DNA of 56,649 nucleotides, taken from Crocinitomix catalasitica ATCC 23190 (GTDB taxonomy: Bacteria; Bacteroidota; Bacteroidia; Flavobacteriales_D; Crocinitomicaceae). Of the stretch, positions 42,217 through 52,625 are shown piece after piece. The stretch spans positions 1-56,649 of the forward strand of contig NZ_JHXV01000031.1 of NCBI RefSeq assembly GCF_000621625.1, given 5' to 3'. A model generated the notes under the pieces. That model did no database searches, had not been told where the DNA came from, and was given only the letters and a program-made list of their open reading frames with translations. How positions within the stretch are numbered: the first letter of the stretch is position 1; each line of letters starts with the position of its first letter. A program made the position numbers and the translations under genes.

Positions 42217-42711
42217 TTAATTGTTAACCACACCAATAAGCGATGTGTCTTTATTTCGCAAATCTATGCCACCTTCTAAAATTGATTTTAAATTCAATAA
42301 ATAGAAAGACCATCCAAAAGCACAGCCTAATCTAATATTTTCTTTTGAACTATCATCCGAAGGAATTTGGCTTTGTACAAGTTCGACCAATATTTGATTT
42401 TCGACTTGAGTCAATTGCACTTCTACACTGCAGGTACCAGCAAAAGTAAAAGTCAAACTATCAGTTCCATTCGCCTTGATTATTTTACCTTCCTCAAAAG
42501 CATTCTGAGCAAACCAATTCCATCTATAAATACATCCTGCATCTACGTTTTCTGTAGGTAGAATTTCTTTCCTATCATTCGTTAAAAAAACAGCCTTAGA
42601 TAAAAACCATTTTTCTAGTTCTGCACTTTTAGTCCAGACGTTGTAAACTGTTTTTAAATCGCTTTTAAGATATATACGTTTAGAAAATTTTGTCCAATCG
42701 AAATTCTTCAT
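42217..42711 (-). CDS. AHSA1/SRPBCC-domain protein
   Basis: 164 residues, single AHSA1-like START-fold domain: FSKRIYLKSDLKTVYNVWTK at the start, AELEKWFLSKAVF, SLTFTFAGTCSVEVQLTQV and a C-terminal GCAFGWSFYLLNLKSILEGG helix. These proteins bind hydrophobic ligands and often sit beside regulators or transferases; the GNAT gene three bases downstream is its only close partner. No catalytic residues are implied. Confidence 0.88.
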   Translation of the reverse strand: MKNFDWTKFSKRIYLKSDLKTVYNVWTKSAELEKWFLSKAVFLTNDRKEILPTENVDAGCIYRWNWFAQNAFEEGKIIKANGTDSLTFTFAGTCSVEVQLTQVENQILVELVQSQIPSDDSSKENIRLGCAFGWSFYLLNLKSILEGGIDLRNKDTSLIGVVNN

Positions 42712-42905
42712 TTATGATTTTTTAGTTCTATTATCAAACCCTACAAATAAAATATACAAGGTTATCAATTAATATAATGACGGTTCCTTTCATATCTGCA
42801 ACCAGTTTATTTGATTAAATATATATAATTATCACTTTAATCGACCTATCTATCAATTATTCAACACTTTGATCGAAATGATGAAGCGATAAATCAAATA
42901 GATCT

Positions 42906-43790
42906 TTAATCATTCAATTCTTTAATGATTGCGTTTAAAGCTATTTTAGCTTCTTTCATTACTGGCAAAAATGGCCAAACATGTGGCATTCCTTCGCCTA
43001 AGACTGTTATTAAAACGACTTTTGCCTCTTTCATTTTAATAACCGCTCTTTTTTGATCAGGATAGGTGATATCGTTTTCAGCCATATATAAAACCGTTCG
43101 AGGAATACCAATAAAACTGCCAAAGAGCGGCGAAATAATAGGATGCTTTAAATCAAGTTCTCCAGCACACATTTTCTTAGCACTTAAAACACCTTTTTTT
43201 GATAACATTGGGTCGACAGCATCGACTTTTAGAATCTCAAGATTTTTAAGGGAGGCGTCCATTACGGGAGAAACTAATATAATTTTTGATGGTAATTCAA
43301 CTTGATTCAAAACCAACCTTTGGGTCAAAGTCGCAATTAATGTTCCACCTACAGAATCGCCCATAAGTTTTATGTTTTGCGCTGAATATTTCTCCAATGC
43401 TTGCTTATAAACCGCGTCAATATTTAAAGATATTTCTTCAATCTGATGTTCGGGAGCTTTTGGATAATCACACAACCAGATATTTTGATTCGTTTGTTGG
43501 TGCAGTGTTTTAATGCTATCCCAATGGTGCTGTGAAGGACCCGAAATGAATGCACCACCGTGAATAAAGATCAATAATCGATTAGATTCAGGTTTATTAA
43601 CTGCTGTAATTTTAGACTTTAAAATATTAAAACTTTCAATATTAGACTGACTAAAAAATTTACCTTTCGGATCGTGAACATCTTGTTTCCTTATCTTTTT
43701 ATAATCTATGGGATCTTGACTGAAATCTTTCTTCAATCCCTTTAATTTAAGTACGAATAGAATGATATAATAGGAAATACTTTTTTTCAT
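42906..43790 (-). CDS. Alpha/beta hydrolase (HSL-like, abhydrolase_3)
   Basis: 294 residues from the ATG at 43790, since the longer frame overlaps the neighbouring gene's stop. Short N-terminal hydrophobic stretch (YYIILFVLKLKGLK), then oxyanion motif HGGAF (77-81), nucleophile motif GDSVGG (Ser146), and LYMAENDITYPDQ and EGMPHVWPFLP, carrying candidate Asp and His. The HGG motif is diagnostic of hormone-sensitive-lipase-type esterases. Likely membrane-associated by the N-terminus. Substrate unknown. Confidence 0.88.
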   Translation of the reverse strand: MKKSISYYIILFVLKLKGLKKDFSQDPIDYKKIRKQDVHDPKGKFFSQSNIESFNILKSKITAVNKPESNRLLIFIHGGAFISGPSQHHWDSIKTLHQQTNQNIWLCDYPKAPEHQIEEISLNIDAVYKQALEKYSAQNIKLMGDSVGGTLIATLTQRLVLNQVELPSKIILVSPVMDASLKNLEILKVDAVDPMLSKKGVLSAKKMCAGELDLKHPIISPLFGSFIGIPRTVLYMAENDITYPDQKRAVIKMKEAKVVLITVLGEGMPHVWPFLPVMKEAKIALNAIIKELND

Positions 43791-43818
43791 ATTTGAGATT
43801 GTTAGAAGTAAATATAAA

Positions 43819-45648
43819 TTAATCATGCTCAACATCTTCCGCTTCAACATCTAGACTGAAAATTTTAAGATTGTTAATTTTCAGTTTTTCCCAGATAAAT
43901 GCATTCCATTCCTCCATTGCCACTTCATCTTCACCACGATTAACTTCTTTTAGATACTTATCCGATTCATAGGCCATTATCTCCATTCTACTGTTGTAGA
44001 GAGCCTGAATTGCAGCAATATCTTGCCCCACTTCCGCTATTTCTTCCATTAGTATCCTTCTATGAATTTCAATTAAGTCAAAATAAGTATTGATAAAAAC
44101 ATGTGTTTTTTCGGTGACGATACCATTATAGTAAGTCTCAAAGGGATTAAAAACAGTCTCAGATCGAACATAAAATGTATCTGTCAACTCAACAATATCA
44201 ACATATATTTGAACATCTAAATTATAATTTAGCGTAGTTGGCATACCTGCTTTAACATATTGAACATTCGAATTATTATCTCCCAAGTTTTTCGCAAAAA
44301 AGATTCGCTTCTCATCCCAAAAAACATATTCACTTTCAAAAATATGCGAACTTTTCTTAGCAATCCTTCGCGTATTAAAAAGAGATTCACTCGTAAAATC
44401 AGCCGTATGAAAAAACTCCTCATTCCGTTTGTCTTCATTGTTCAAACGGAACTCACTATAATTCTTCCAAAAATAAGAATCATAAGTCGCGGCACTTATT
44501 TTTCTATAGTCAGATACTGAAGTTGGATAATAAAAGAATGGCAATACAAAAACATCGTCATAATCAAAAACTTGCAATACAGACCGCGTGGAACGTGAGA
44601 CAGTTTCGGTTAATTTCTGGTTGATTTTATAATTCAAATCATAATCAAAGTAAACAGCGTTTAACACAATTCCATTTACAGTCTGTTCGAATGTTTTAGT
44701 AATCCGCATATTAATATTTTCATAAGCATATTGACTCCAATTATCAGAAAAAGGATAGGTTTTTGCATTGTCAATCTCAAGTTCAACTTTTAGAATTTGA
44801 TTCGATAAAGAATCAATCCAAACCTTTCCGTCGAAGTATATCTCAGGATTCGATTTGGTATCAAATTGAATCACGTAAATTGTTCTTAATTGCTCATCTC
44901 TATATTTTGATGCAAGGGTTAAATCATAAACTTTTTTTAGTTTTCGTTTTCTAAATTCGAACGGACTATGTGGAAAAAGGTCCCCATTCCATTCAAATAA
45001 TTTATGTTTATAAAATGCTTTTGAAATATCGAGAGAGAGAAAAAGTATATCATTGGCAACATTTAAGGCCGAGCGTCCCTTTTTTAATTCAAGTCCTGTA
45101 ACCTCATATCCCGTATAAAAACCATTATAATAACACTCTAATAATTCAACCTGTTTATCATCTACAAAGGTTTCTAAGCCAAAATATGTTTTCGCTATTT
45201 TTGTTTCGGCTCTTCTAAGACTAGAACAACCTTCAATTAAATCATATAAAAAGGAATTATCAGCCAGTATATTTACGGTACCTAAATATTTAGATTGCTC
45301 AGACATGAATACAACAGTGTTATTTATCAGTTCGCCCGCTATGACCGTATGATTTTCATAGCCCATAAAAGTAAAGAGCAAGGTATCTTTATCTGAAGTA
45401 ATATCTACTTTAAAAAATCCATCATAATTTGAAATCGTACCGGTATGATTGGTTTTATTATAGATGCGAACAAAAGGCATTGGTTGATTATCTTTTAAAT
45501 GCATTACTGTTCCTTGCACAAAGGTTTCATTCGATTGAATAAAATCAGTTTGCGAATGTCCAACAACTGGCAACAACATAAGTAAAAACCAAAGGATTGA
45601 TTGAATAATTGAATCGCACGTTCCTTTATTTTTTAAAGGATCCGACAA
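43819..45648 (-). CDS. Carboxypeptidase-regulatory-domain outer-membrane-type protein
   Basis: 609 residues if read from the TTG at 45648 (AGGAAAA upstream); the open frame runs to a TTG at 45723, which lies ahead of the TATATTTG element at 45690. A signal-like helix ends in GHSQ. Residues ~35-110 form a carboxypeptidase D regulatory-like domain (FVQGTVMHLKDNQPMPFVRI, SNYDGFFKVDI), as in SusC-like and DUF5686-type proteins. The remainder has long alternating strands and DVLELEIDNAK-like motifs; no TonB plug or receptor is evident. Start uncertain. Confidence 0.7.
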   Translation of the reverse strand: MSDPLKNKGTCDSIIQSILWFLLMLLPVVGHSQTDFIQSNETFVQGTVMHLKDNQPMPFVRIYNKTNHTGTISNYDGFFKVDITSDKDTLLFTFMGYENHTVIAGELINNTVVFMSEQSKYLGTVNILADNSFLYDLIEGCSSLRRAETKIAKTYFGLETFVDDKQVELLECYYNGFYTGYEVTGLELKKGRSALNVANDILFLSLDISKAFYKHKLFEWNGDLFPHSPFEFRKRKLKKVYDLTLASKYRDEQLRTIYVIQFDTKSNPEIYFDGKVWIDSLSNQILKVELEIDNAKTYPFSDNWSQYAYENINMRITKTFEQTVNGIVLNAVYFDYDLNYKINQKLTETVSRSTRSVLQVFDYDDVFVLPFFYYPTSVSDYRKISAATYDSYFWKNYSEFRLNNEDKRNEEFFHTADFTSESLFNTRRIAKKSSHIFESEYVFWDEKRIFFAKNLGDNNSNVQYVKAGMPTTLNYNLDVQIYVDIVELTDTFYVRSETVFNPFETYYNGIVTEKTHVFINTYFDLIEIHRRILMEEIAEVGQDIAAIQALYNSRMEIMAYESDKYLKEVNRGEDEVAMEEWNAFIWEKLKINNLKIFSLDVEAEDVEHD

Positions 45649-45689
45649 TACTATATTTTCCTGTATTTTTATAAGATAAGTGTTTGAAC

Positions 45690-45697
45690 CAAATATA
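45690..45697 (-). promoter_or_regulatory. TATATTTG -7 element
   Basis: Minus-strand TATATTTG lying inside the open frame upstream of the 43819-45648 gene, which argues against the extreme 5' start at 45723. Confidence 0.55.
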
Positions 45698-45757
45698 AAT
45701 ATTCTTCGGCACAGTTCACTCAATTAAACCACATAATAGATTGAGTACTTATACAAG

Positions 45758-46538
45758 TCAGATGCCATGCTTCTTAAATAAAAGATTGGACAAATGCACC
45801 CAACAAAGACACAAAAAGATCATCAAATAAGCATAAAACAGCACCCACATAATTGGTAAGGACGTGAGTTTTGTAAATACCCCAGGAAAGATTAGCGCAC
45901 TCTCAGAAATGATAAATGCTATACCATAAATCCACCATATCATTTTACGCTGCGATGGTAATGAAAGCCAAATAAATGGTGTATACAAACCTAAAAACAA
46001 TAAGTGTAGCCAAGCGATCAAAATGAATCGATTTTCGACAGCCAAATTCGCAATGGCAGGAATGCTCCCTAAAATATTCATCATACCAATAGCTATGATT
46101 CCGAAATACACAAATTTATAACCGTGATTCAGTTGATAGAATTGATTAAAGAATTTTAAAATCAAGAGGAACAATCCCTATGAACCTAATGTTCCACAGA
46201 ATTGAATTAACCAATGGTCAAAATTAAAATCTAATGAATGTGCATACAACAAAATCAAACTTATGACAAGGAGATAGAATTGTTTTTTTGCTAAAAAAAT
46301 TCCAGCCTTTGCCAACAAAACGGTAAACATCCAAACAAAAAAGGCTCCAAAGTATTGAAAATGTAAACAGAAAAAAATGGCTAGCTGATACCATGGAGAA
46401 TCCTGCGAGAGCCCCTGTAAAAGCATAACGTAAAATCAAACCGAATAAACCACCAACTATTCCAAAAAGCAAAGGAAATATCCAGATTTTATCTGCAGTT
46501 ATTTTATCTATATTAGGTTTCATTAGAACAACACACAC
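45758..46538 (-). pseudogene. Multi-TM membrane protein, broken by a frameshift and an in-frame TAG
   Basis: The first part (from about 46523) reads KIWIFPLLFGIVGGLFGLIL and RYAFTGALAGFS. Near 46395 the frame shifts to SPWYQLAIFFCLHFQYFGAF, which continues the same multi-helix protein. An in-frame TAG at 46180-46178 then interrupts it after FCGTLGS, and the protein continues to 45758 (FILIAWLHLLFLGLY, KLTSLPIMWVLFYAYLM). The pieces resemble one uncharacterised Bacteroidota membrane protein of about 250 residues with a conserved HxQY-type motif (LHFQYFG). Two independent lesions make it a decayed gene. Confidence 0.75.
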
Positions 46539-46608
46539 CTCATTTATTAGCGTATACCAAATTTAAGAAATATGCCAAAATGAAATTTTATAGATACTTT
46601 TTATCGAC

Positions 46609-47907
46609 TTAACTAGCGACCTCTCTAATTACCTTCACCAAATTATCAACTTCTTTATAAGTATTAAAAACACAGAATGAAATTCGAATTCCATTGATAT
46701 CATTTTCATAAATTCCTCTTAATCGAATTCCATGATCGACACTTATTTTCATATTGAGTTCTAAATTATCAACTCCTGCAATTCGAATAGTGATAATCGA
46801 CGCCGCGAATGCTGGATTTTCAGGCGTAAGAATTTCTACTTTTTCTAGATCTTTAATTTTTTGTCGGAAGTAGGTTGCAAATTCGAGACCTCGTCTACCT
46901 ACATTTTCAATTCCAATGGTTGAGATAAATTCAATTGCAGTTTCAATCCCCAAAATAATGGATGTATTTCTAGTCCCATATTCTTCTCTTTGCGCGGAAA
47001 AAACATTGGTAAAAGTCATTTCTTGTAAATCGAAATCACTCACCGTATACGCACCTGTAAAGACAGGTTTTAATTTCTTAATCAATTCCGTTCTGATGTA
47101 CAATACACCTGTTCCTTTTGGTCCTAAAAGCCATTTATGACCACTAGCCGTATAAAAATCTGGATCTAAATCGGTCAAATCAATAGGAAACATACCTAAA
47201 GCTTGCGCACCATCTACACATGAATAGATATTATTTTTCCGACAAAACGCAGCGATTTCTTTTACAGGTAAACGCATACCTGTTGTACAAGTGATATGTG
47301 AAAACATTATAGCTTTTGTTTTGCTGGTTACTTTATCCGTTATTCGCTTAAGATTCGTCTCTCCGCTATAATCCATATCAACCAAAACAACTTTAATTCC
47401 AATATTTTCTTGTAATGCTAACCATGGTGCAGCACCGCCAACATGCTCTTCTTTTGTCAAAATAACCTCATCACCAGCTTTTAACCTTAACATTTTAGCC
47501 ATAATATTCATGCCTTCAGTAGCATTCCGTGTAATCGCTATTTCATTCGCCTCCACATTTAAAAACTTAGCAATTTCTAAGTGCGTATTTTCAGTCATGT
47601 GATGACCGTGTGAACAAATTGTTTCAAGGTCACGCATGGTGTTACAAATGGTGTCAATCACACTTCTAGGTGAAGGCCCAAGACTGGCTACATTAAAATA
47701 ATTTTTATCTTCATCAAAAAGGAAAGCAGATCGAACGGCATCCCAATCAATCTCATTATAATTTTCTGCAGTTTTAAAAGGAGTTGGAAGTTTCACTTTT
47801 GCACTAGAATTGGCATACAATAATGGTCCTCCTGCCGCAATAAAAGCACCTGCTAAAACATTTTTTTTCAGAAATTTTCTTCTTGAAGAATTGTTTTGAA
47901 CCATCAA
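46609..47907 (-). CDS. Tat-exported class V aminotransferase (cysteine desulfurase-like)
   Basis: 432 residues. A Tat signal at the start (SRRKFLKKNVLAGAF, then AAGGPLLYANS). PLP fold type I follows: SLGPSPRSVIDTICN, IAITRNATEGMNIMAK, the His/Cys region SHITCTTGMRLPVKE, DGAQALGMFPIDL and the Schiff-base Lys in TASGHKWLLGPKGTG (about residue 245). It is closest in layout to isopenicillin-N epimerase-like/CsdA-like proteins; desulfurase, lyase and epimerase activities cannot be separated. Being exported by Tat implies that it folds with PLP inside the cytosol. Confidence 0.88.
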   Translation of the reverse strand: MMVQNNSSRRKFLKKNVLAGAFIAAGGPLLYANSSAKVKLPTPFKTAENYNEIDWDAVRSAFLFDEDKNYFNVASLGPSPRSVIDTICNTMRDLETICSHGHHMTENTHLEIAKFLNVEANEIAITRNATEGMNIMAKMLRLKAGDEVILTKEEHVGGAAPWLALQENIGIKVVLVDMDYSGETNLKRITDKVTSKTKAIMFSHITCTTGMRLPVKEIAAFCRKNNIYSCVDGAQALGMFPIDLTDLDPDFYTASGHKWLLGPKGTGVLYIRTELIKKLKPVFTGAYTVSDFDLQEMTFTNVFSAQREEYGTRNTSIILGIETAIEFISTIGIENVGRRGLEFATYFRQKIKDLEKVEILTPENPAFAASIITIRIAGVDNLELNMKISVDHGIRLRGIYENDINGIRISFCVFNTYKEVDNLVKVIREVAS

Positions 47908-47924
47908 ATAAAAGTTAAGTTAAA

Positions 47925-47932
47925 CAAAAGTA
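47925..47932 (-). promoter_or_regulatory. TACTTTTG -7 element
   Basis: Minus-strand TACTTTTG (matches TAnnTTTG), 18 bases upstream of the aminotransferase ATG. No clear -33 element. The remaining 47933-48166 stretch holds no recognisable feature. Confidence 0.45.
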
Positions 47933-48166
47933 TAGCGAGAGATTAATATTTAATCCTACCCAACTATCTGCATTTTTCATAGCTATTTCACCAATCAAAA
48001 TCAAGCTTAAGCAATTGTATTTCTTACACTTCCATTTTTAAAAGGAATATAAATATATTTATTTTTGTTGTATAATTTGTCATTCCAATGAATATTATGT
48101 TGCTTTTAATCGCATCATTCACCAAAATAAATTTCTAATATTGAAAGAGAAGAATAGACGTAAATC

Positions 48167-48646
48167 CTATTTTATCCAAAACCAGCCATGACTTCCAGCA
48201 ACGACTCCGGCAGTGGTAATGAGACTTAGCAACAATAAAACCCAATGCGCCTTTTGAATAAAAAAAAATGTTTTTTCAGGGTTCTTTTGGACATATTTTT
48301 TAAACATTTTATGCAATACAAGTGGTTCTAAAACATACAATACCAGGGTAAATAAAATGCAAACCAAGGTCATGGCATGAATCCACCAAAATTTAATTTC
48401 CAAGTACCTACTCCAACCATCGATGGCATAAAGCATGTAAAAGCCAGACAATCCAGTTAGCAAAGTCGTGACTTTAGCTTGAATGGCAAATCGTCCTTCT
48501 AACGTTTCAAATGTTTTGATTTGCTCTTCAGGAGACTTAAGTTTTTTAACTGCAGGAATTATCACTGTGGTTACCATTGCGACGCCACCTATCCAAAGGA
48601 TAACGGCTAGAACATGAATAACACGGGCCAAAGTAAAACTTATCAT
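48167..48646 (-). CDS. CopD-like four-TM protein
   Basis: 159 residues, helices at about 7-29, 54-74, 85-108 and 131-150. The start (LARVIHVLAVILWIGGVAMV), a His in the first helix and others in WWIHAMTLV and KAHWVLLL suggest a CopD/heme-type redox membrane protein. It starts two bases after the stop of the copper ATPase gene and is probably translated with it. Confidence 0.7.
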   Translation of the reverse strand: MISFTLARVIHVLAVILWIGGVAMVTTVIIPAVKKLKSPEEQIKTFETLEGRFAIQAKVTTLLTGLSGFYMLYAIDGWSRYLEIKFWWIHAMTLVCILFTLVLYVLEPLVLHKMFKKYVQKNPEKTFFFIQKAHWVLLLLSLITTAGVVAGSHGWFWIK

Positions 48647-48648
48647 TC

Positions 48649-51018
48649 CTAATTATTTTTATCTTTTAAAAACACGCGACCCTTTAAGTTGGTGAGCAGC
48701 GTTACTAAAATCACAACACTTATCGAGCTCAAAGGCATTAAAATAGCAGCGACTAAAGGTGTTAAATTCCCAGATATAGCAAAACTTAATCCAACTATAT
48801 TGTAAGCAAACGAAAAGATATAACTGTATCTTACTACGCGAATACTGTATTTTGCGAAGTCGAAATAATTATTCAATTTAATCAAATTATCACCTTTCAG
48901 AATTGCATCAGAAGCAGGACTAAAAGCATAAATATCATCAACAATTGAGATACCAACATCAGCCTGTCTTAATGCACCAGCATCATTCAAACCATCGCCA
49001 ATCATCATTGTTTTTTTACCTTTCTTCTGTAAATTCTCAATGAAAACTAATTTATCATTCGGTTGGCAATTAAAATTCAAGGAGGCATTATTGGGAATTA
49101 ATTCCGTTAAACGTTCGGTTTCAGCATCATTGTCACCTGAAAGGACATGAATCTCATATTTCTCACCTAAAGTCATAAACATTTCACGCATTCCTTTTCT
49201 ATAGCTCGAATGGAAAACAAAACGTCCAAGTACTGTGCCGTTGCATTGAATATAAACGGAGGATTGTTTAGGACTATCAGAAAGATCAACCAATTTATAA
49301 CTACCAACTTTCCATACCTCCCCTTGCAATTCGGCTGTGATACCACTGCCTGCAACCTCGTTATGTTTTATTAATTCAACAAGTGCATTATCTTTTAAAA
49401 TTGCAGCTATCTTTCTACTCATTGGGTGAGCAGATTGTCGAACAATTGATGCGATTACACTTTTTTGTATTTCACTCAATTCTTCGCCTTCCCAAACCAA
49501 TTCACTTTTTTCATTTTCAGTAATCGTTCCAGTTTTATCTAAAACAACCGTATCAATTTCGTTCATAGTCTCAATCACCTCAACATTTCTCATGTAAAAA
49601 TGTTTCCTTCCAAGAATTCGAATTGCATTCCCAAAAGTAAATGGTGCAGATAATGCCAAAGCGCAAGGACATGCAACGATAAGTATCGATATCATAACAA
49701 ACAAAGCTTGAGACGAATCTCTAATCATCCAAAAACCACCCGATAAAATTGCTAATCCAAGGATGGCCCATGTAAAGTATTTACTGATCGTATCCGTTAA
49801 ATTTGCACCTGTTTCCTTTTTATTAAAAATTGGATTATTCCACAGTTCTGTCAAATAGCTGTTTTCAACCTGTTTCGAAATCTCCATTCGAATGGCCAAA
49901 CCGGAAAGTCTTCCACCTGCAAAGAGTTGATCGCCCGAAAACTTATCAATTAAATCAGCTTCTCCGGAGACAAAACTATAGTCAATTTTCGCAGATTTTG
50001 ATTTAAGAATGCCATCCGCAGGAATAATTTCTCCGTTTCGAATCATTAATTCATCACCAATTTGAACGGATTTAAGTGGAATAATTTCCTCTTTATTATT
50101 GACTACTTTGGTCACTGAAATGGGGAAGTATGATTCATAATCTCGCTCAAAATTAATCGCCCTATAAGTTTGTTGTTGAAACCACTTACCGATGAGTAAG
50201 AAAAAGATTAAACCAGCAAACGAATCAAAATAACCAGCTCCTGTTCCAGAAACAACTTCGTATAAAGACTGTGAATAAAGTGATAAAATCCCCAAGGAAA
50301 TCGGCACATCAATATTGATCCGTTTCGAACGAATTGCGCTATACGCTGAAATTAAATAATCCTTTGCTCCATATATTAATACAGGCAATGACAATACTAA
50401 ATTAAGACCATTGAATAGGCTAATAAAATTCTGATCTCCCCTATTGATTCCTAAATACTCAGGAAAACTCAAGAGCATGATATTTCCAAAACAAAAACCA
50501 GCCACACCAATTTGTTGGACCAATTTTTTATTCATTTGATTCTTCTCTTTCTTATCAAACTCTTTTAGTGTGATACTTGGCGAATAGCCAATTGTAGCCA
50601 ATAATTCAGCCAATTGGCGCATTGATATTTTATCGGCATCATAAGTTATACTTACTTCTTTCTCTACAAACTTGACTTGACTTTGAATGACACCTGGGTT
50701 TATCTTATGCAATCGTTCCAATAGCCACAAACAAGAACTACAATGAATTTGAGGTAAGAAAAGTTTAATTTTTGTGATGCTTCCGTCTTGGAAAACAATC
50801 AATTTAGATTGAAACTCTGCCAGGTCGAGATAATCAAAACGACCTTTTATTTCTGCATTAGGTCTCACTCCCGCTTCATCGTCTATCTTATAAAAATTAG
50901 ACAACGTATTTCCTTGCAATATTTCATATACAGTTTTGCACCCGACACAACAAAATACATGTTCATCAAATTGAATTTCTTCAACACAATTGTCGTGACA
51001 ATGGAAACATATATTCAT
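48649..51018 (-). CDS. ccoI: CcoI/FixI-type copper-translocating P-type ATPase
   Basis: 789 residues. The N-terminus has CFHCHDNC and CCVGCKTVYEIL, a Cys-rich domain specific to CcoI-type transporters, followed by a heavy-metal-associated domain (QIHCSSCLWLLERLHKI). Then there are membrane helices, the channel motif CPC (VACPCALALSAPF), phosphorylation motif DKTGT, ATP-binding SGDNDAE and the hinge GDGLND. In other bacteria CcoI supplies copper for cbb3 cytochrome oxidase assembly. No cbb3 subunit genes are in this window, so they may lie elsewhere. It is followed by a CopD-like gene and divergent from the PAS kinase. Confidence 0.9.
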   Translation of the reverse strand: MNICFHCHDNCVEEIQFDEHVFCCVGCKTVYEILQGNTLSNFYKIDDEAGVRPNAEIKGRFDYLDLAEFQSKLIVFQDGSITKIKLFLPQIHCSSCLWLLERLHKINPGVIQSQVKFVEKEVSITYDADKISMRQLAELLATIGYSPSITLKEFDKKEKNQMNKKLVQQIGVAGFCFGNIMLLSFPEYLGINRGDQNFISLFNGLNLVLSLPVLIYGAKDYLISAYSAIRSKRINIDVPISLGILSLYSQSLYEVVSGTGAGYFDSFAGLIFFLLIGKWFQQQTYRAINFERDYESYFPISVTKVVNNKEEIIPLKSVQIGDELMIRNGEIIPADGILKSKSAKIDYSFVSGEADLIDKFSGDQLFAGGRLSGLAIRMEISKQVENSYLTELWNNPIFNKKETGANLTDTISKYFTWAILGLAILSGGFWMIRDSSQALFVMISILIVACPCALALSAPFTFGNAIRILGRKHFYMRNVEVIETMNEIDTVVLDKTGTITENEKSELVWEGEELSEIQKSVIASIVRQSAHPMSRKIAAILKDNALVELIKHNEVAGSGITAELQGEVWKVGSYKLVDLSDSPKQSSVYIQCNGTVLGRFVFHSSYRKGMREMFMTLGEKYEIHVLSGDNDAETERLTELIPNNASLNFNCQPNDKLVFIENLQKKGKKTMMIGDGLNDAGALRQADVGISIVDDIYAFSPASDAILKGDNLIKLNNYFDFAKYSIRVVRYSYIFSFAYNIVGLSFAISGNLTPLVAAILMPLSSISVVILVTLLTNLKGRVFLKDKNN

Positions 51019-51093
51019 AACCTTAATTTACAGTACAAATTTCTAATTTTCTTGTTATTTTTACCATGATATTAATCAGCTTAAATAATTATT

Positions 51094-52623
51094 TTGGACA
51101 CATTTGATTCGCAACTTGCCGCTCCCATTTATCAAATTTTATTTGAATCAATAGAAGAAGGATTTCTAGTTGTAAATAAGAAAGGTATTATAGTATTGGC
51201 CAATCCTCGTTTACATGAATTATTTAGGTACGAAGATAAAGAAATCATTGGTCTAACCATTGAAGATCTTATTCCAAAAGATATTAAAGCGAAGCATGTA
51301 AAATTGCGAGAAAACTTTCATAGTAGCCCTAAAAAAAGGTCTATGGGGGAGGGAATGAATTTGAAAGCACTTAGAAAAGACAATACAAAGTTTTACGTTG
51401 AAATCAGTTTAAATCATGTAGATATTAATGATGAAACTTTTGTATCAGCACTTGTTACAGACATATCAACACGTGTTCAACACGAAAAAGAAATAATTGG
51501 GCTAAATAAAAACCTTGAATTAAAAGTTGAAGAGCGGACCAAACAAGTTGAGAAAAGTCAAGAATTATATAGTGCGATTGCGAGAAACTTTCCCAACGGA
51601 ACAATTAATGTTTTTGATAAAGATTTGAACTACATTTTTGTAGATGGCAAGGAATTATTCCAGCTAGGGATTAAGAGTGAGAAATTAATTGGTACGAATT
51701 ATTTAGATAAAATATCTAGTGAAATTCGTCCAAAAATTAAAGAATCACTCCTTTCCGTATTCGAAGGTCATCCCAAAGAGTTTGAAATCGTTTACAAGAA
51801 TGAGTTTTATAAAATTAGCGCTGTTCCATTAAAAGACAGTGATGCCAATGTAGATAGAATTCTTGTTGTTGAGCAAAATATTTCAGCACAGAAAAGAATT
51901 TCTATTCAGCAATCGGAAGCTTTGGAGAAGGAAAAAGAATTAAATGAGATGAAGTCACGATTTGTATCGATGGCATCTCACGAATTCAGAACACCTTTAA
52001 GTACGATACTTTCATCCAATTCATTAGTTGAAAAATATCAGGAGATTGGTGAAATGGAGAAGGCTAAGAAACATACAGAGCGGATTAAAAAATCTGTACG
52101 CGGTTTAACTGAAATTTTAAATGATTTCTTATCCGTTGATAAATTAGAGACACAAGAAACACCGATAAAAATTATTGCTTTTGATTTTAATGAATTTCTT
52201 TTCGAGATTGTTGAAGAAATGAGCAGCATTAAAAATGAGGAACAGACAATTCTCATTCAAATTGAAGATGACTTTAAAGAAGTTAAGTCTGATCCTAATA
52301 TTCTAAAAAACATTTGTTATAATTTACTTTCAAATGCGATTAAGTATTCGTTAGAGGACGGGGAAATTATTATTTCTGCAGCTTTGCGAGACGGTTTCCT
52401 CAAAATTGAAGTTAGAGACCAAGGTATAGGTATTCCTGAAGAAGAGCAAGTGCAACTCTTCAGTCGATTTTTCAGAGCTAGTAACGCCGTCAATATAAAA
52501 GGAACAGGATTAGGATTACAAATTGTGAGTAAATACGCGCATATGTTAAATGGCCAAATCACTTTTGAGAGTGCAGAAAATAAAGGCTCAACTTTCACTA
52601 TTAAAATTCCAATACAAGCATAG
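51094..52623 (+). CDS. Soluble PAS-domain sensor histidine kinase
   Basis: 509 residues from a TTG start, no membrane helices. PAS domain 1 (residues ~8-120), a coiled linker (EIIGLNKNLELKVEERTKQV), a second PAS-like domain (~155-265), HisKA with MASHEFRTPLSTILSS as the phospho-acceptor region, and HATPase with ICYNLLSNAIKYS, DQGIGIPEEEQ and GTGLGLQIVSK. It is followed two bases later by a receiver-Crp response regulator, which is likely its partner. Likely sensing is by the PAS domains (redox, oxygen or ligand). Confidence 0.93.
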   Translation: MDTFDSQLAAPIYQILFESIEEGFLVVNKKGIIVLANPRLHELFRYEDKEIIGLTIEDLIPKDIKAKHVKLRENFHSSPKKRSMGEGMNLKALRKDNTKFYVEISLNHVDINDETFVSALVTDISTRVQHEKEIIGLNKNLELKVEERTKQVEKSQELYSAIARNFPNGTINVFDKDLNYIFVDGKELFQLGIKSEKLIGTNYLDKISSEIRPKIKESLLSVFEGHPKEFEIVYKNEFYKISAVPLKDSDANVDRILVVEQNISAQKRISIQQSEALEKEKELNEMKSRFVSMASHEFRTPLSTILSSNSLVEKYQEIGEMEKAKKHTERIKKSVRGLTEILNDFLSVDKLETQETPIKIIAFDFNEFLFEIVEEMSSIKNEEQTILIQIEDDFKEVKSDPNILKNICYNLLSNAIKYSLEDGEIIISAALRDGFLKIEVRDQGIGIPEEEQVQLFSRFFRASNAVNIKGTGLGLQIVSKYAHMLNGQITFESAENKGSTFTIKIPIQA

Positions 52624-52625
52624 AT

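Noticed and set aside
42840-42905. Inverted repeat TTTGATCG ... ATAAATCAAA as a terminator for the hydrolase gene
   Set aside because: The stem is imperfect and lacks a T-run on the proper strand, so I left it out.
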